Source of the DNA: UBA11606 sp039188975
GTDB lineage: Bacteria; Actinomycetota; Acidimicrobiia; Acidimicrobiales; Aldehydirespiratoraceae
Reading direction: 5' to 3'
Length of the DNA: 34,423 bases
Assembly: GCA_039188975.1 (NCBI GenBank)
Contig: JBCCYT010000028.1
Location: 1-34,423, forward strand
Of this stretch, positions 17,401-24,285 are shown piece after piece. The position numbers and the translations under genes are program-made. Position 1 is the stretch's first letter, and every line of letters begins with the position of its first letter. A model generated the notes under the pieces. The model had not been told where the DNA came from. It did not search any database and worked only from the letters and a program-made list of their open reading frames with translations.

Positions 17401-17932
17401 CCTCGTGGGTGAGGGTGCCCACGACGACTGTGCCGGGCTCGGCGGTGGTCTGCAGACGCGAGGCGGTGTTCACGACGTCGCCCATCGCGGTGTAGTCGTC
17501 GCCGGCGGTGAACCCACCGACGAGTACCTCACCGGTGTTGATGCCGATCCGCAGCCGGATGCCGACCCCGGTTTCGTCGTCGAAGCGAGTCACCGTTTCC
17601 TGCATGCGCAGCGCGGATCGGACCGCCCGTTCGGCGTCGTCGTCGTGGGCGATCGGGGCGCCGAACAGCGCAACGATCGCGTCGCCGACGACCTTGTCGA
17701 CCCGCCCGCCAAACGCGGTGATGTCGTCGGCCAGCAGGGCGAAACACCGATCGACCAGGTTCTTCACCTGTTCGGGATCGCGGTCCTCCGACAGTCCGGT
17801 GAAGCCGACGATGTCGGCAAAAAGCACGGTGACGACTCGCCGTTCGTCCTCGCGGCGCGTGAGCTCGTAACCGCACGTGCTGCAGAACCGTGCGCCAGCG
17901 GCGACCTCTGCGTGGCAGGTAGGACACTCCAC
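14453..17932 (-). CDS. Zinc-ribbon / class III nucleotide cyclase / AAA ATPase / TPR-repeat protein
   Basis: This 1159-residue cytosolic protein has four parts. Residues 1-21 form a zinc ribbon (C3, C6, C17, C20). Residues ~32-205 are a class III cyclase domain with metal-binding D40 and D84, base-reading K80, and transition-state N155 and R159. The second base-reading position, seven residues before N155, is T148 rather than Asp, as in class IIIb cyclases. Residues ~222-560 are an AAA/STAND-type ATPase with Walker A GDAGIGKS (253-260) and Walker-B-like LLLWFSDLHWAD. Residues ~600-1150 are Ala-rich helical TPR-like repeats. The likely product is cAMP, with ATPase/TPR parts sensing ligands or partners (inference). 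The GTG start sits six nt after a TAGATT box and is probably leaderless. It is divergent from the histidine kinase. Confidence 0.92.
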   Translation of the reverse strand: MECPTCHAEVAAGARFCSTCGYELTRREDERRVVTVLFADIVGFTGLSEDRDPEQVKNLVDRCFALLADDITAFGGRVDKVVGDAIVALFGAPIAHDDDAERAVRSALRMQETVTRFDDETGVGIRLRIGINTGEVLVGGFTAGDDYTAMGDVVNTASRLQTTAEPGTVVVGTLTHEATVDFIRYRSVGQLHARGREAPVTAYRALAPYGRPGERRATAELPFIGRERELDLVSVALDGAFATRQELVVSVTGDAGIGKSRVATEVADLARFDHDAIVLHGRCLPYGETNIWWPVAELVRSAIGIDAGIPHDDARSAVAAMVETTLGDRAETLGAERVTDGIMHILGYESPIARFAAERVHAEVTRSTRILLATLTRSSALLLWFSDLHWADDAVLQLLDDLIDRLSRRRVVVLVTGTPALFERWTPRQGRFNLLSLSLDGLDEAAMNLLVAEVAGDLDATTRTALVERAGGNPLFLEEMARTLAATDGHDIDTLPPNVRSVISARLDALDEVARSVIGNAAVLGLQGDRVWLQTMAEYTMGGTDTADVADAIVALQRADLLDLTTKTWTFRSNVVRDVVYERLTKTQRAWRHAGVADWLEQHRAGDVDTIAWHYRQAATLEREVGGITGMSPDVARRGVEWTLRTLDDPRVRSSVDQSIELQSAALDLLDADDPLRADLLLRRADVRLRSLSLEAARRDIDAATALIDPDTPAALRFRRELVASELAQWSDDHRESLARAAAANALAEAEGNHRMIASALRRRGMAEIFNGDQVAAEASIRASFEAYESVGDEIGMAWARQNLAWIAFTDGRMAEAEARLLAASEAFERAGDMAGRGWTTGLLAYVRIFDGRFSEADELARRTLLDAREQGDRWAQGMMNVALGMSALWTGRIDDALGHAESAVANFPEGADTIGVVQAVATRGRALVRRGRLDLGFQLLTNAIADHPIGPPNELLRTALAAAAVTVGDTARAEQHLAGFDDDDLDIVGASERRVVAGIARLQRGDVDGAAEVLGELGGPDDDAASRWGWAITALVRAAQGAPVGDLVDAVEASGRSTYSDRVFARVAVAASAARAGDHAGASVALDRARAAVPAGGDHVFPAIIAVAAAVIAESVDADDHQQRRVDAEAALQRIGIPGSGWWQALHAAAGAAPAATA

Positions 17933-17938
17933 GGCGCC

Positions 17939-17944
17939 AATCTA
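17939..17944 (-). promoter_or_regulatory. -10 box of leaderless cyclase promoter
   Basis: TAGATT, read on the minus strand, lies six nt before the GTG at 17932. No ribosome-binding site is visible, so the transcript is probably leaderless. Confidence 0.5.
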
Positions 17945-18028
17945 AACCCGACCGGGCCCCGCGGCCTCCTTCCTGGGGAGGAGAACGGATCGCCGGGCAG
18001 GAGGACGCCGAAGCACTGCGCTGGTCTC

Positions 18029-18034
18029 TAGCGT
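18029..18034 (+). promoter_or_regulatory. -10 box of histidine kinase-response regulator operon
   Basis: TAGCGT lies seven nt before the ATG at 18042, which selects that codon over the upstream GTG at 18033, whose first bases fall inside the box. It is the divergent partner of the cyclase promoter across a 109-bp gap. Confidence 0.45.
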
Positions 18035-18041
18035 GAAGGGC

Positions 18042-19226
18042 ATGGCTGTCATGCAGCAGATCGCGACATGGTTTCGGCAGCGACCCCGGGTCGCTGATGT
18101 GTCGTTCGCTGCGCTCCTCACGGTCCTTGCCTTCGCTGCGACCTCGCAAGCCGAGGTGGACGCAAGCGAGATCGAGCTCAACGGATTCGCTTGGATCCTG
18201 CTTGCGGGTACGTGCCTGCCGGTTGCATTTCGTCGGGTCGCGCCGGTGGCCGCCGCGTGGACGATCGTTGTCTTCAACGCCACGTACTGGATCGTCGACT
18301 TCCCCGACGAGGCGACCGGTCTCACGTTGCTCATCGGCGTGTACAGCATCGGCGCGCACGTCGATCGCCCACGTTCGCTGCAGCACGGCATGGGTGTCAT
18401 CGCAACGGTCGTCATCGTCGGTACGGCCGGCGTGATCTCGCCCGACGATGACCTGCCGTGGTTCGCCATCCCGGCCTTTCTCGTCATGTACGGCACCGCC
18501 TGGATCCTCGGCGACAACCTCCGAACCCGCCGGGCGTACACCCACGAGCTCGAGCGCAACGCCGCCCACGCAGAAGCCCAGCGGCTGGCTGAGGCGCGGC
18601 ACGCGGTCGCTGATGAACGAACCCGAATCGCTCGGGAGCTTCACGATGTCGTCGCTCACTCGATGAGTGTGATGGTCGTTCAAGCGGGCGCGGCCCGTCG
18701 GGTGATCGCCACCAACCCGGCTCAGGCCGCCGATGCGCTCGCCGCGATCGAAGCAACCGGACGAGAGTCGCTCGACGAGATGCGCCGCATCCTCGGCGTG
18801 TTGCGCAGCGACGACGAACAGCTCGAGTTGGCCCCCGCACCGTCGATCGACGACTTTGGCCGCCTGGTCGATCACTGTGAGCAGGCTGGCCTTCCCGTCG
18901 AATTGATGATCGAGGGCGATCCGGTCGCATTGCCGGCGTCGCTCGAACTCTCGGCGTACCGCATCGTGCAGGAATCGTTGACCAACACGTTGAAGCACGC
19001 CGGGCCCGCGCGGGCGACCATTGCGCTCACGTACGGCGAAGATGAACTGCGGGTGCGGGTTCACGACGATGGCCGTGGTGCCGCCGCCACGACCACCGGC
19101 GCCGGTCAGGGATTGGTCGGCATGCGCGAGCGGGTCGAAGCGTTTGGCGGATCTCTCGCCGCCGGTCCGAAGGCAGGCGGCGGTTACGCCGTGACCGCCG
19201 TACTCCCGATCGGCGAGCCGCGATGA
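18042..19226 (+). CDS. Sensor histidine kinase (NarL/DesK-type, HisKA_3)
   Basis: This 394-residue membrane kinase has about five hydrophobic segments in residues ~17-165, then a short coiled linker rich in Ala/Glu (~170-190). The HisKA_3 dimerisation box RIARELHDVVAHSMSVMVVQ places the phospho-accepting His at 201. The ATPase domain has the N-box RIVQESLTNTLKHAG and the G-box GQGLVGMRERV near the C-terminus. There is no large extracellular sensor domain, so it may sense the membrane or a partner transporter (inference). The start is set by the -10-like box; GTG 18033 and ATG 18051 are alternatives. The stop overlaps the response regulator ATG by four bases, so the pair is coupled. Two ABC modules of the type often controlled by such pairs follow downstream. 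Confidence 0.92.
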   Translation: MAVMQQIATWFRQRPRVADVSFAALLTVLAFAATSQAEVDASEIELNGFAWILLAGTCLPVAFRRVAPVAAAWTIVVFNATYWIVDFPDEATGLTLLIGVYSIGAHVDRPRSLQHGMGVIATVVIVGTAGVISPDDDLPWFAIPAFLVMYGTAWILGDNLRTRRAYTHELERNAAHAEAQRLAEARHAVADERTRIARELHDVVAHSMSVMVVQAGAARRVIATNPAQAADALAAIEATGRESLDEMRRILGVLRSDDEQLELAPAPSIDDFGRLVDHCEQAGLPVELMIEGDPVALPASLELSAYRIVQESLTNTLKHAGPARATIALTYGEDELRVRVHDDGRGAAATTTGAGQGLVGMRERVEAFGGSLAAGPKAGGGYAVTAVLPIGEPR

Positions 19227-19900
19227 CCGAGCACCCGATCCGGGTCGTGGTCGTCGACGATCAGGCCCTCATGCGGACCGGCTTTCGCATGATCCTCGAG
19301 TCGGCCGGTATCGAGGTCGTTGCCGAAGCCGAAAATGGCCGCGACGCGCTCGATGTCGTTCGTCAGCATCGTCCCGATGTGGTGTTGATGGACATCCGGA
19401 TGCCCGAACTCGACGGCGTGGCTGCGACCGAACAGCTCATGGCCGACAACGACGTCGATGCCCGCATCTTGATTTTGACGACCTTCGACCTCGACGAATA
19501 CGTCTTCGCGGCACTGAAGGCGGGTGCGGCCGGCTTCTTGTTGAAAGACACCCCGCCCGAGGCGCTCATCGATGCCGTCGAGGTGGTCGCCGGCGGCGAC
19601 GCACTGCTCGCGCCGTCGATCACAAAGCGCCTGATCGCAGAGTTCGCCAAGACGGGAGGCAGCGCCGGCTCCCCTGCTGACCTTCCTGGTTTCGGCGACC
19701 TGACCGAACGGGAAACCGAGGTCCTCATCGCGATGGCCCGGGGCCTTTCCAACGCCGAGATTGCCGAGTCTCTGTACGTCGGCGAGACGACCGTGAAGAC
19801 CCACGTCGGTCGGGTGCTCATGAAGCTCGGTGTGCGCGACCGAGTGCAGGCGGTGGTCGCGGCGTACGAGTCCGGTCTCGTCACGCCGGGCCGACCCTGA
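19223..19900 (+). CDS. Response regulator, NarL/LuxR family
   Basis: This 225-residue protein has a receiver domain at 6-122 with acidic pair D12-D13, phosphoacceptor D57 in VVLMDIRMPELDG, and the conserved Lys of LLKDT (~108). A LuxR-type helix-turn-helix follows at ~155-220 (LTERETEVLIAMARGLSNAEIAESLYVGETTVKTHVGRV). All key residues are present. It should be phosphorylated by the kinase encoded immediately upstream, with which it shares an ATGA overlap, and bind DNA as a dimer. Likely targets are nearby: the 205-bp gap downstream carries direct and inverted repeats before the first ABC module, but binding there is inference. Confidence 0.95.
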   Translation: MTEHPIRVVVVDDQALMRTGFRMILESAGIEVVAEAENGRDALDVVRQHRPDVVLMDIRMPELDGVAATEQLMADNDVDARILILTTFDLDEYVFAALKAGAAGFLLKDTPPEALIDAVEVVAGGDALLAPSITKRLIAEFAKTGGSAGSPADLPGFGDLTERETEVLIAMARGLSNAEIAESLYVGETTVKTHVGRVLMKLGVRDRVQAVVAAYESGLVTPGRP

Positions 19901-19924
19901 GGGTCACCCTGAGCCACCCCTGAG
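19895..19924. repeat. Three CCCTGAG direct repeats after the response regulator
   Basis: CCCTGAG occurs at 19895-19901, 19907-19913 and 19918-19924, with spacings of 12 and 11 bp, close to one helical turn. The first copy overlaps the response regulator stop codon. The array lies about 100 bp upstream of the first ABC module's -10 box. It may be a regulator-binding array; function is unproven. Confidence 0.4.
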
Positions 19925-19985
19925 CGGAGGTCCTTCTTGCGGAGGACTCGCGAGACGCAACGGTCGCCCCATCGGCGGAGCACCG

Positions 19986-20022
19986 AATCGCCCCTGCGCT
20001 GGACGCCCGACACAGGGCGATT
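19986..20022. repeat. Inverted repeat upstream of the first ABC module promoter
   Basis: AATCGCCC (19986-19993) and GGGCGATT (20015-20022) are a perfect 8-bp inverted repeat with a 21-nt spacer. The right arm ends three nt before the -10 box at 20026. A further CGCCC (20004-20008) can pair with the right arm as a tighter hairpin. The position fits an operator. Confidence 0.4.
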
Positions 20023-20025
20023 TCC

Positions 20026-20031
20026 TACGTT
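20026..20031 (+). promoter_or_regulatory. Candidate -10 box of first MacB-like ABC module
   Basis: TACGTT would start transcription near 20038, giving a leader of about 68 nt before the ATG at 20106. No recognisable -35 box is present, which would fit an activator-dependent promoter (inference). Confidence 0.35.
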
Positions 20032-20038
20032 GACGAGG

Positions 20039-20071
20039 CCGGATCCCCCCACTCCGAATCCCCCGATCCGG
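20039..20071 (+). other. Possible 5'-leader hairpin of first ABC module
   Basis: CCGGATC (20039-20045) pairs with GATCCGG (20065-20071) around a 19-nt C-rich loop. If transcription starts near 20038, this stem would sit at the very 5' end of the mRNA and could stabilise it. The ribosome-binding site GGAG (20094-20097) lies outside the stem, eight nt before the ATG. Confidence 0.3.
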
Positions 20072-20105
20072 TTTCCGTCCATCCCCCTCATCCGGAGCGC
20101 AACGC

Positions 20106-20864
20106 ATGCTCACTGTCACCCCACCCGACCCGTCCGTCGACGCAACCGCCGCCGCGGCAGCGGTCAATGTCAGCAAGATCTACGGCAAGGGCGATACCGA
20201 AGTCAGAGCCCTCGACGACATCTCGGTGTCGTTCAACGAGGGTCAGTTCACCGCGATCATGGGGCCGTCCGGTTCGGGCAAGTCGACGCTGATGCACTGC
20301 CTTGCCGGTCTCGACACGGTGACGAGCGGTTCGATCCTGATCGGCGATACCGACCTGTCGACCCTCAACGAGAAGGCGCTGACGCTGCTGCGGCGTGATC
20401 GCGTCGGGTTCATTTTCCAGGCCTTCAACCTGGTGCCGACCCTGTCGGCGATGGAGAACATCACCCTGCCGATGGACCTCGCCGGACGTGCCCCCGACCA
20501 GGGTTGGCTCGACCAGGTGATCGACACCGTCGGTCTCACCAACCGCACCACCCATCGCCCGAACGAACTCTCCGGCGGCCAGCAACAGCGGGTGGCGGTC
20601 AGCCGAGCGTTGGCGAGTCGGCCCGAGATCATCTTCGCCGACGAACCCACCGGCAACCTCGACTCGACGACCGGTGCCGAGATCCTCGACTTCATGCGTC
20701 GGGCCGTGCGCGAGCTCGGCCAGACGATCGTGATGGTCACCCACGATCCGGTGGCGGCCTCCTACGCCGACCGTGTCGTGTTTCTCGCCGATGGCACGAT
20801 CGTCGACGAAGTGTTCGGTCCGACCCCGGAGACGGTCCTCGATCGCATGAAGGGCATCAGCTGA
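20106..20864 (+). CDS. ABC transporter ATP-binding protein (MacB/LolD type), module 1
   Basis: This 252-residue ATPase has Walker A GPSGSGKST, the Q-loop FQAFNLVPTLSAMENI, signature LSGGQQQRVAVSRAL, Walker B IIFADEPTGNLDS and switch His in VTHDP. It belongs to the MacB/LolD/FtsE-like group whose partners are FtsX-fold permeases. Residues 1-20 are an Ala-rich leader before the core domain. The ATG has a GGAG site eight nt upstream. Its stop overlaps the permease start by one base (TGATG), so the two are coupled. By eye, about four of five residues match the second module's ATPase, so the two arose by duplication. The system likely works on lipids, peptides or cell-envelope substrates; the cargo is unknown. 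Confidence 0.93.
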   Translation: MLTVTPPDPSVDATAAAAAVNVSKIYGKGDTEVRALDDISVSFNEGQFTAIMGPSGSGKSTLMHCLAGLDTVTSGSILIGDTDLSTLNEKALTLLRRDRVGFIFQAFNLVPTLSAMENITLPMDLAGRAPDQGWLDQVIDTVGLTNRTTHRPNELSGGQQQRVAVSRALASRPEIIFADEPTGNLDSTTGAEILDFMRRAVRELGQTIVMVTHDPVAASYADRVVFLADGTIVDEVFGPTPETVLDRMKGIS

Positions 20865-23407
20865 TGTTGCGCCTCACGCTCCGCAACCTCGCCGCCAACA
20901 AGGCCCGGTTTGCGATGACCACCTTCGCGGTGGTGCTCGGCGTCGGCTTCGTCGTCGCCAGTTTCGTTTTGTCCGACGGGCTCCGCTCGACGTTCGGTGA
21001 CCTGTCCGAAGAGATCACCGGCGAAACCGACCTGGTCGTGCGACCGGCATCGGAGTTCGGTGAACCGCTGCCGCTCGACGAGGCACTGGTTACCGACATC
21101 ACGGCGCTCGATGGCGTCGCGAACGCGGTTGCGTTCGTCGAAGCGCCGGAGAACGGCGTGCAACCGGTGAAAGCCGATGGCTCCACCATCACGGCGCAAG
21201 GCCCTCCGCAGCTGATGTTCTCCTGGACCGACGACGCAGCGCTCGGCTCGTTCACCGTCGTTGCCGGCGAAGCCCCCGACGAACCGGGCGAGTTCACCAT
21301 GGACCTCGACGCGGCGGCGACGCACGAGTTCGTAATCGGCGAGTCGTATGACCTGATCACCCCGATCGGCGTCGAAGAGAACGTGACCCTCGTCGGCACC
21401 ACGAGCTTCGGCGAGGACAATGCGACGGTCGGCGCAACCTTGATGCACGTGAGTTTGGCCGAAGCCCAGCGCATCTTCGGCGAGGCCGGCACCGTCGACT
21501 CCATCCCGATCCGGCTCGAGAGTGGCGCGGACGCTGCCGCAGTCACAGCTGCGATTGCGTCGACCGTCGATCTCAGCAGTGTCGAGATCATCGATCAGGC
21601 CACGATCACCGCTGAGCAGGAAGCCGACTTCAATGCCGGGATCAACATCGTCGGCAACGTGTTGCTCGGCTTTGCGATCGTCTCGCTGTTCGTCTCGATC
21701 TTCATCATCTACAACACGTTTGCGATCGTGCTCGGCCAGCGGGTCCGAGAGATCGGGTTGCTGCGAGCAATCGGAGCCAACGCCGTGCAGCTTCGCCGTT
21801 CGATCATTCTCGAATCGGTGATCGTCGGCGTCGTCGCCAGCGCCATCGGCATCCTCGCCGGGGTCGGGATCGCCCAGGGGCTCATCGCACTGTTCGACGC
21901 AATCGGTGCCGAACTACCCGACAGTCCGACCATCGTCGCCGCCCGCACGGTCGTCTTCGCTCTCGTCCTCGGCGTTGGCGTCACCGTGATCTCGGCGATC
22001 GCACCGGCCCGTCAGGCTGCGTCGATCTCCCCGATCCAGGCGTTGCGCGATGGCGGCAGCCTCAGCGAGGGCGAAACCAGCCGCCGCCTCACGATCGGTG
22101 TCGCTGGCCTCGTGGTCGGCCTCGCCCTCGGCGCATTCGGCCTCTTCGTCGGTGGCGGATCGACGCTTGGCACCATCTTCCTTCTCGGCGGAGCCGCCAC
22201 GTCGATCTTTCTCGGCGCGGCGCTCGCGGCGCCGGCCGTTGCCCGCCCCGTCACCACGATCGTCGGATGGCCGATCGGCAAAGCCTTCGGTACCGCCGGC
22301 ACCCTGGCTCAGGAGAACGCCGCCCGGAACCCGCGACGGACCGCCACGACGGGCGCCGCGCTCATGATCGGCTTGTCGCTGGTCACGACCGGCTATGTGG
22401 TGGGCGAGTCGATCAAGTCGAGCCTCGGTGATCTCATCGACTCGAGCGTGACCGCCGACTATGTGATCACGAACCAGAACGAGGCTGGCCTGGCACCCAC
22501 CATCTCCGCCGATCTCGCCGAGACGGGGAACTTCGCTGCGGTCGCGGGCATGCGCGAGGCCGATGTGCGCCTCGGGGACGGGATCGGTGAAGTCACCGGT
22601 ACCGATCTGCAGGCCGTCGAGGCGCTGTTCAGCCTCGACATCACGCAGGGCGCCACCCCCGGCGCCGATGTCACCGACGCCATCATGTTGTCCACCGACC
22701 GGGCAGCCGATCTCGGTGTTGGTGTCGGCGACACGGTGCCGATCGAATTCGTGTCCGGCTACACCGATGACTTGACCGTTGCCGCCATCTACGACGACGC
22801 GACGATCTTCGATGAGCCGCTCGTGGCCGAGGCCGTCCTCGACGCGGGCGGGGCGGCCGACATCGACGACTGGATCGCAGCCGTTCTCGCCGACGACGTC
22901 AGCCTCGGTGATGCCGCACCGGCGATCGCTGAGCTTCAGATCCGGTATCCGCAGGTCGACATCCAGACCAGCTCCGAATTTCAGCAGAGCTTCGAAGACA
23001 CGATCGATCAGTTGCTGCTCGTGATCAATGCGTTGCTCGCGCTGGCCGTCATCATCGCCCTGATCGGCATCGCCAACACGTTGGCGCTCTCGGTTCACGA
23101 ACGCACCCGAGAGATCGGCCTGTTGCGAGCGGTCGGCATGACCCGCCGACAGACCCGACGCATGGTGCGCTGGGAGGCCGCGCTGGTTGCGCTCTTCGGT
23201 GCCGTGCTCGGCGTCACGATCGGTGTGGTGTTCGGTTGGGGGGTCGTGGAAGCGCTGCCCGAAGATGGGTTCGGCGGCACGCTCGCCATCCCGGTGATCA
23301 GCATCATCCAGGTCGTCGCGATCGCCACCGTGGCCACCCTCGCAGCCGCCTGGTTCCCGGCCCGACGGGCCGGCAAGCTCAACGTGCTGGACGCGATCTC
23401 CCACTGA
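20864..23407 (+). CDS. FtsX-family ABC transporter permease, module 1
   Basis: This 847-residue membrane protein has two FtsX-type halves. A transmembrane helix at ~13-36 is followed by an extracytoplasmic MacB_PCD-like domain (~40-255), then three helices (~262-285, 312-342, 355-380). Middle helices (~410-515) lead into a second extracytoplasmic domain (~516-715) and a final three-helix FtsX domain (~718-830). Each FtsX domain carries the characteristic REIGLLRAIGANAVQLRRSI or REIGLLRAVGMTRRQTRRMV segment. The start MLRLTLRNLAANKARFAMTT is the normal family N-terminus and overlaps the ATPase stop; the longer upstream frame belongs to the shadow of the ATPase gene. It probably acts as a mechanotransmission permease rather than a simple channel. 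Cargo is unknown. Confidence 0.92.
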   Translation: MLRLTLRNLAANKARFAMTTFAVVLGVGFVVASFVLSDGLRSTFGDLSEEITGETDLVVRPASEFGEPLPLDEALVTDITALDGVANAVAFVEAPENGVQPVKADGSTITAQGPPQLMFSWTDDAALGSFTVVAGEAPDEPGEFTMDLDAAATHEFVIGESYDLITPIGVEENVTLVGTTSFGEDNATVGATLMHVSLAEAQRIFGEAGTVDSIPIRLESGADAAAVTAAIASTVDLSSVEIIDQATITAEQEADFNAGINIVGNVLLGFAIVSLFVSIFIIYNTFAIVLGQRVREIGLLRAIGANAVQLRRSIILESVIVGVVASAIGILAGVGIAQGLIALFDAIGAELPDSPTIVAARTVVFALVLGVGVTVISAIAPARQAASISPIQALRDGGSLSEGETSRRLTIGVAGLVVGLALGAFGLFVGGGSTLGTIFLLGGAATSIFLGAALAAPAVARPVTTIVGWPIGKAFGTAGTLAQENAARNPRRTATTGAALMIGLSLVTTGYVVGESIKSSLGDLIDSSVTADYVITNQNEAGLAPTISADLAETGNFAAVAGMREADVRLGDGIGEVTGTDLQAVEALFSLDITQGATPGADVTDAIMLSTDRAADLGVGVGDTVPIEFVSGYTDDLTVAAIYDDATIFDEPLVAEAVLDAGGAADIDDWIAAVLADDVSLGDAAPAIAELQIRYPQVDIQTSSEFQQSFEDTIDQLLLVINALLALAVIIALIGIANTLALSVHERTREIGLLRAVGMTRRQTRRMVRWEAALVALFGAVLGVTIGVVFGWGVVEALPEDGFGGTLAIPVISIIQVVAIATVATLAAAWFPARRAGKLNVLDAISH

Positions 23408-23424
23408 GCCGGCGGTCGAGGTGT

Positions 23425-23456
23425 TCCGCCCGTGCGGCCCCGGCCGCGCGGGCGGA
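23425..23456 (+). terminator. Strong GC-rich hairpin between ABC modules
   Basis: A 15-bp stem with one G-T pair is formed by 23425-23439 and 23442-23456. The two-nt apex would open to a four-nt loop. It starts 18 nt after the permease stop and precedes a new candidate promoter, so it fits a transcription terminator separating the modules. It lacks a T-tract. Confidence 0.5.
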
Positions 23457-23478
23457 TCCTCCTCACGGTGGATCCACC
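23451..23478. repeat. Tandem 12-bp palindromes at the -35 region of module 2
   Basis: GGCGGATCCTCC (23451-23462, one mismatched pair) and GGTGGATCCACC (23467-23478, perfect palindrome) match at 10 of 12 positions and are centred 16 bp apart. The second covers the place where a -35 box would be, 17 nt before TAGCGT at 23495. This looks like a two-site operator. The first copy also overlaps the right arm of the terminator-like hairpin. Confidence 0.45.
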
Positions 23479-23494
23479 TTCGGGCGTTCAGCGT

Positions 23495-23500
23495 TAGCGT
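23495..23500 (+). promoter_or_regulatory. Candidate -10 box of second ABC module
   Basis: TAGCGT is the same hexamer as in the kinase promoter at 18029. Transcription would start near 23507, leaving a ~26-nt leader that carries a GGAG site (23524-23527) five nt before the ATG at 23533. Confidence 0.45.
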
Positions 23501-23532
23501 TGTTGGAGAACGGCCCCCGCATTGGAGTCACT

Positions 23533-24282
23533 ATGACCGACGCCCCCACGTCCGCACCGACCGTCGCTGCTTACGCGACCGCCGCCAGCAAGATCTACGG
23601 ATCCGGCGACACCGAAGTTCGCGCACTCGACGGCGTCGACGTGACCTTCATCAAGGGCCAGTTCACCGCCATCATGGGGCCCTCGGGATCCGGCAAGTCG
23701 ACCCTGATGCACTGCATGGCCGGCCTCGACGACCTCACCAGCGGCGAGGTCTACATCGGCAACACCGCCCTCTCCACCCTGTCGGAGAAAGACCTCACGT
23801 TGCTGCGACGCGACAACGTCGGTTTCATCTTCCAAGCGTTCAACCTGGTGCCAACCCTGTCCGCCATGGAGAACATCACCCTGCCGATGGACCTCGCCGG
23901 TCGCACTCCCGACCAGGGCTGGGTCGACAAGGTCATCGAAACCGTCGGTCTCGCCAACCGCACCACCCACCGTCCCAACGAACTTTCTGGCGGCCAGCAA
24001 CAGAGAGTCGCGGTGAGCCGAGCCCTCGCCACCCGCCCGGAAATCATCTTCGCTGACGAACCCACCGGCAACCTCGACTCCACCACCGGCGGCGAAATCC
24101 TCTCCTTCATGCGCAGCGCCGTCGACGAGTTCGGCCAGACCATCGTCATGGTCACCCACGACCCGGTCGCTGCGTCCTACGCCAACCGGGTCATCTTCCT
24201 CGTCGACGGCAAGATCGTCGACGAACTGATCGAGCCGACCCCCGACGGAGTGCTCGACATGATGAAGAGCCTGGGCGACTGA
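23533..24282 (+). CDS. ABC transporter ATP-binding protein (MacB/LolD type), module 2
   Basis: This 249-residue ATPase has the same motifs as module 1: GPSGSGKST, FQAFNLVPTLSAMENI, LSGGQQQRVAVSRAL, IIFADEPTGNLDS and VTHDP. Only the first ~18 residues and the C-terminal tail differ clearly from the module 1 protein. The ATG at 23533 is chosen because a GGAG site lies five nt upstream and the protein begins MTDAPTSAPTVAAYATA just before the ATPase core. The gap to the following permease is three bases. It likely powers that permease; exchange of ATPases between modules is possible given the similarity (inference). Confidence 0.93.
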   Translation: MTDAPTSAPTVAAYATAASKIYGSGDTEVRALDGVDVTFIKGQFTAIMGPSGSGKSTLMHCMAGLDDLTSGEVYIGNTALSTLSEKDLTLLRRDNVGFIFQAFNLVPTLSAMENITLPMDLAGRTPDQGWVDKVIETVGLANRTTHRPNELSGGQQQRVAVSRALATRPEIIFADEPTGNLDSTTGGEILSFMRSAVDEFGQTIVMVTHDPVAASYANRVIFLVDGKIVDELIEPTPDGVLDMMKSLGD

Positions 24283-24285
24283 TCG

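Noticed and set aside
17966..17987. CCTCC...GGAGG hairpin between the divergent cyclase and kinase promoters
   Set aside because: A five-pair stem in purine/pyrimidine-rich sequence; too weak to call an operator.
16091..18031. 646-codon plus-strand open frame antisense to the cyclase gene
   Set aside because: It has no recognisable motif and runs through the cyclase start and the divergent promoter region; it is a shadow of the minus-strand coding frame.
19893..19905. Hairpin GACCC-TGA-GGGTC over the response regulator stop codon as a terminator
   Set aside because: The stem has five pairs and a triloop with no T-tract, and the same bases are better described as part of the CCCTGAG direct repeats.
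20504..20863. 120-codon upstream extension of permease 1
   Set aside because: It overlaps the ATPase core including Walker B in another frame; the ATG at 20864 gives the standard FtsX-family N-terminus.
21914..23404. 496-codon minus-strand open frame inside permease 1, and a similar one at 24826-26283
   Set aside because: Both are shadows of the FtsX permeases, dominated by Arg, Glu, Gly and Asp with no domain signature.
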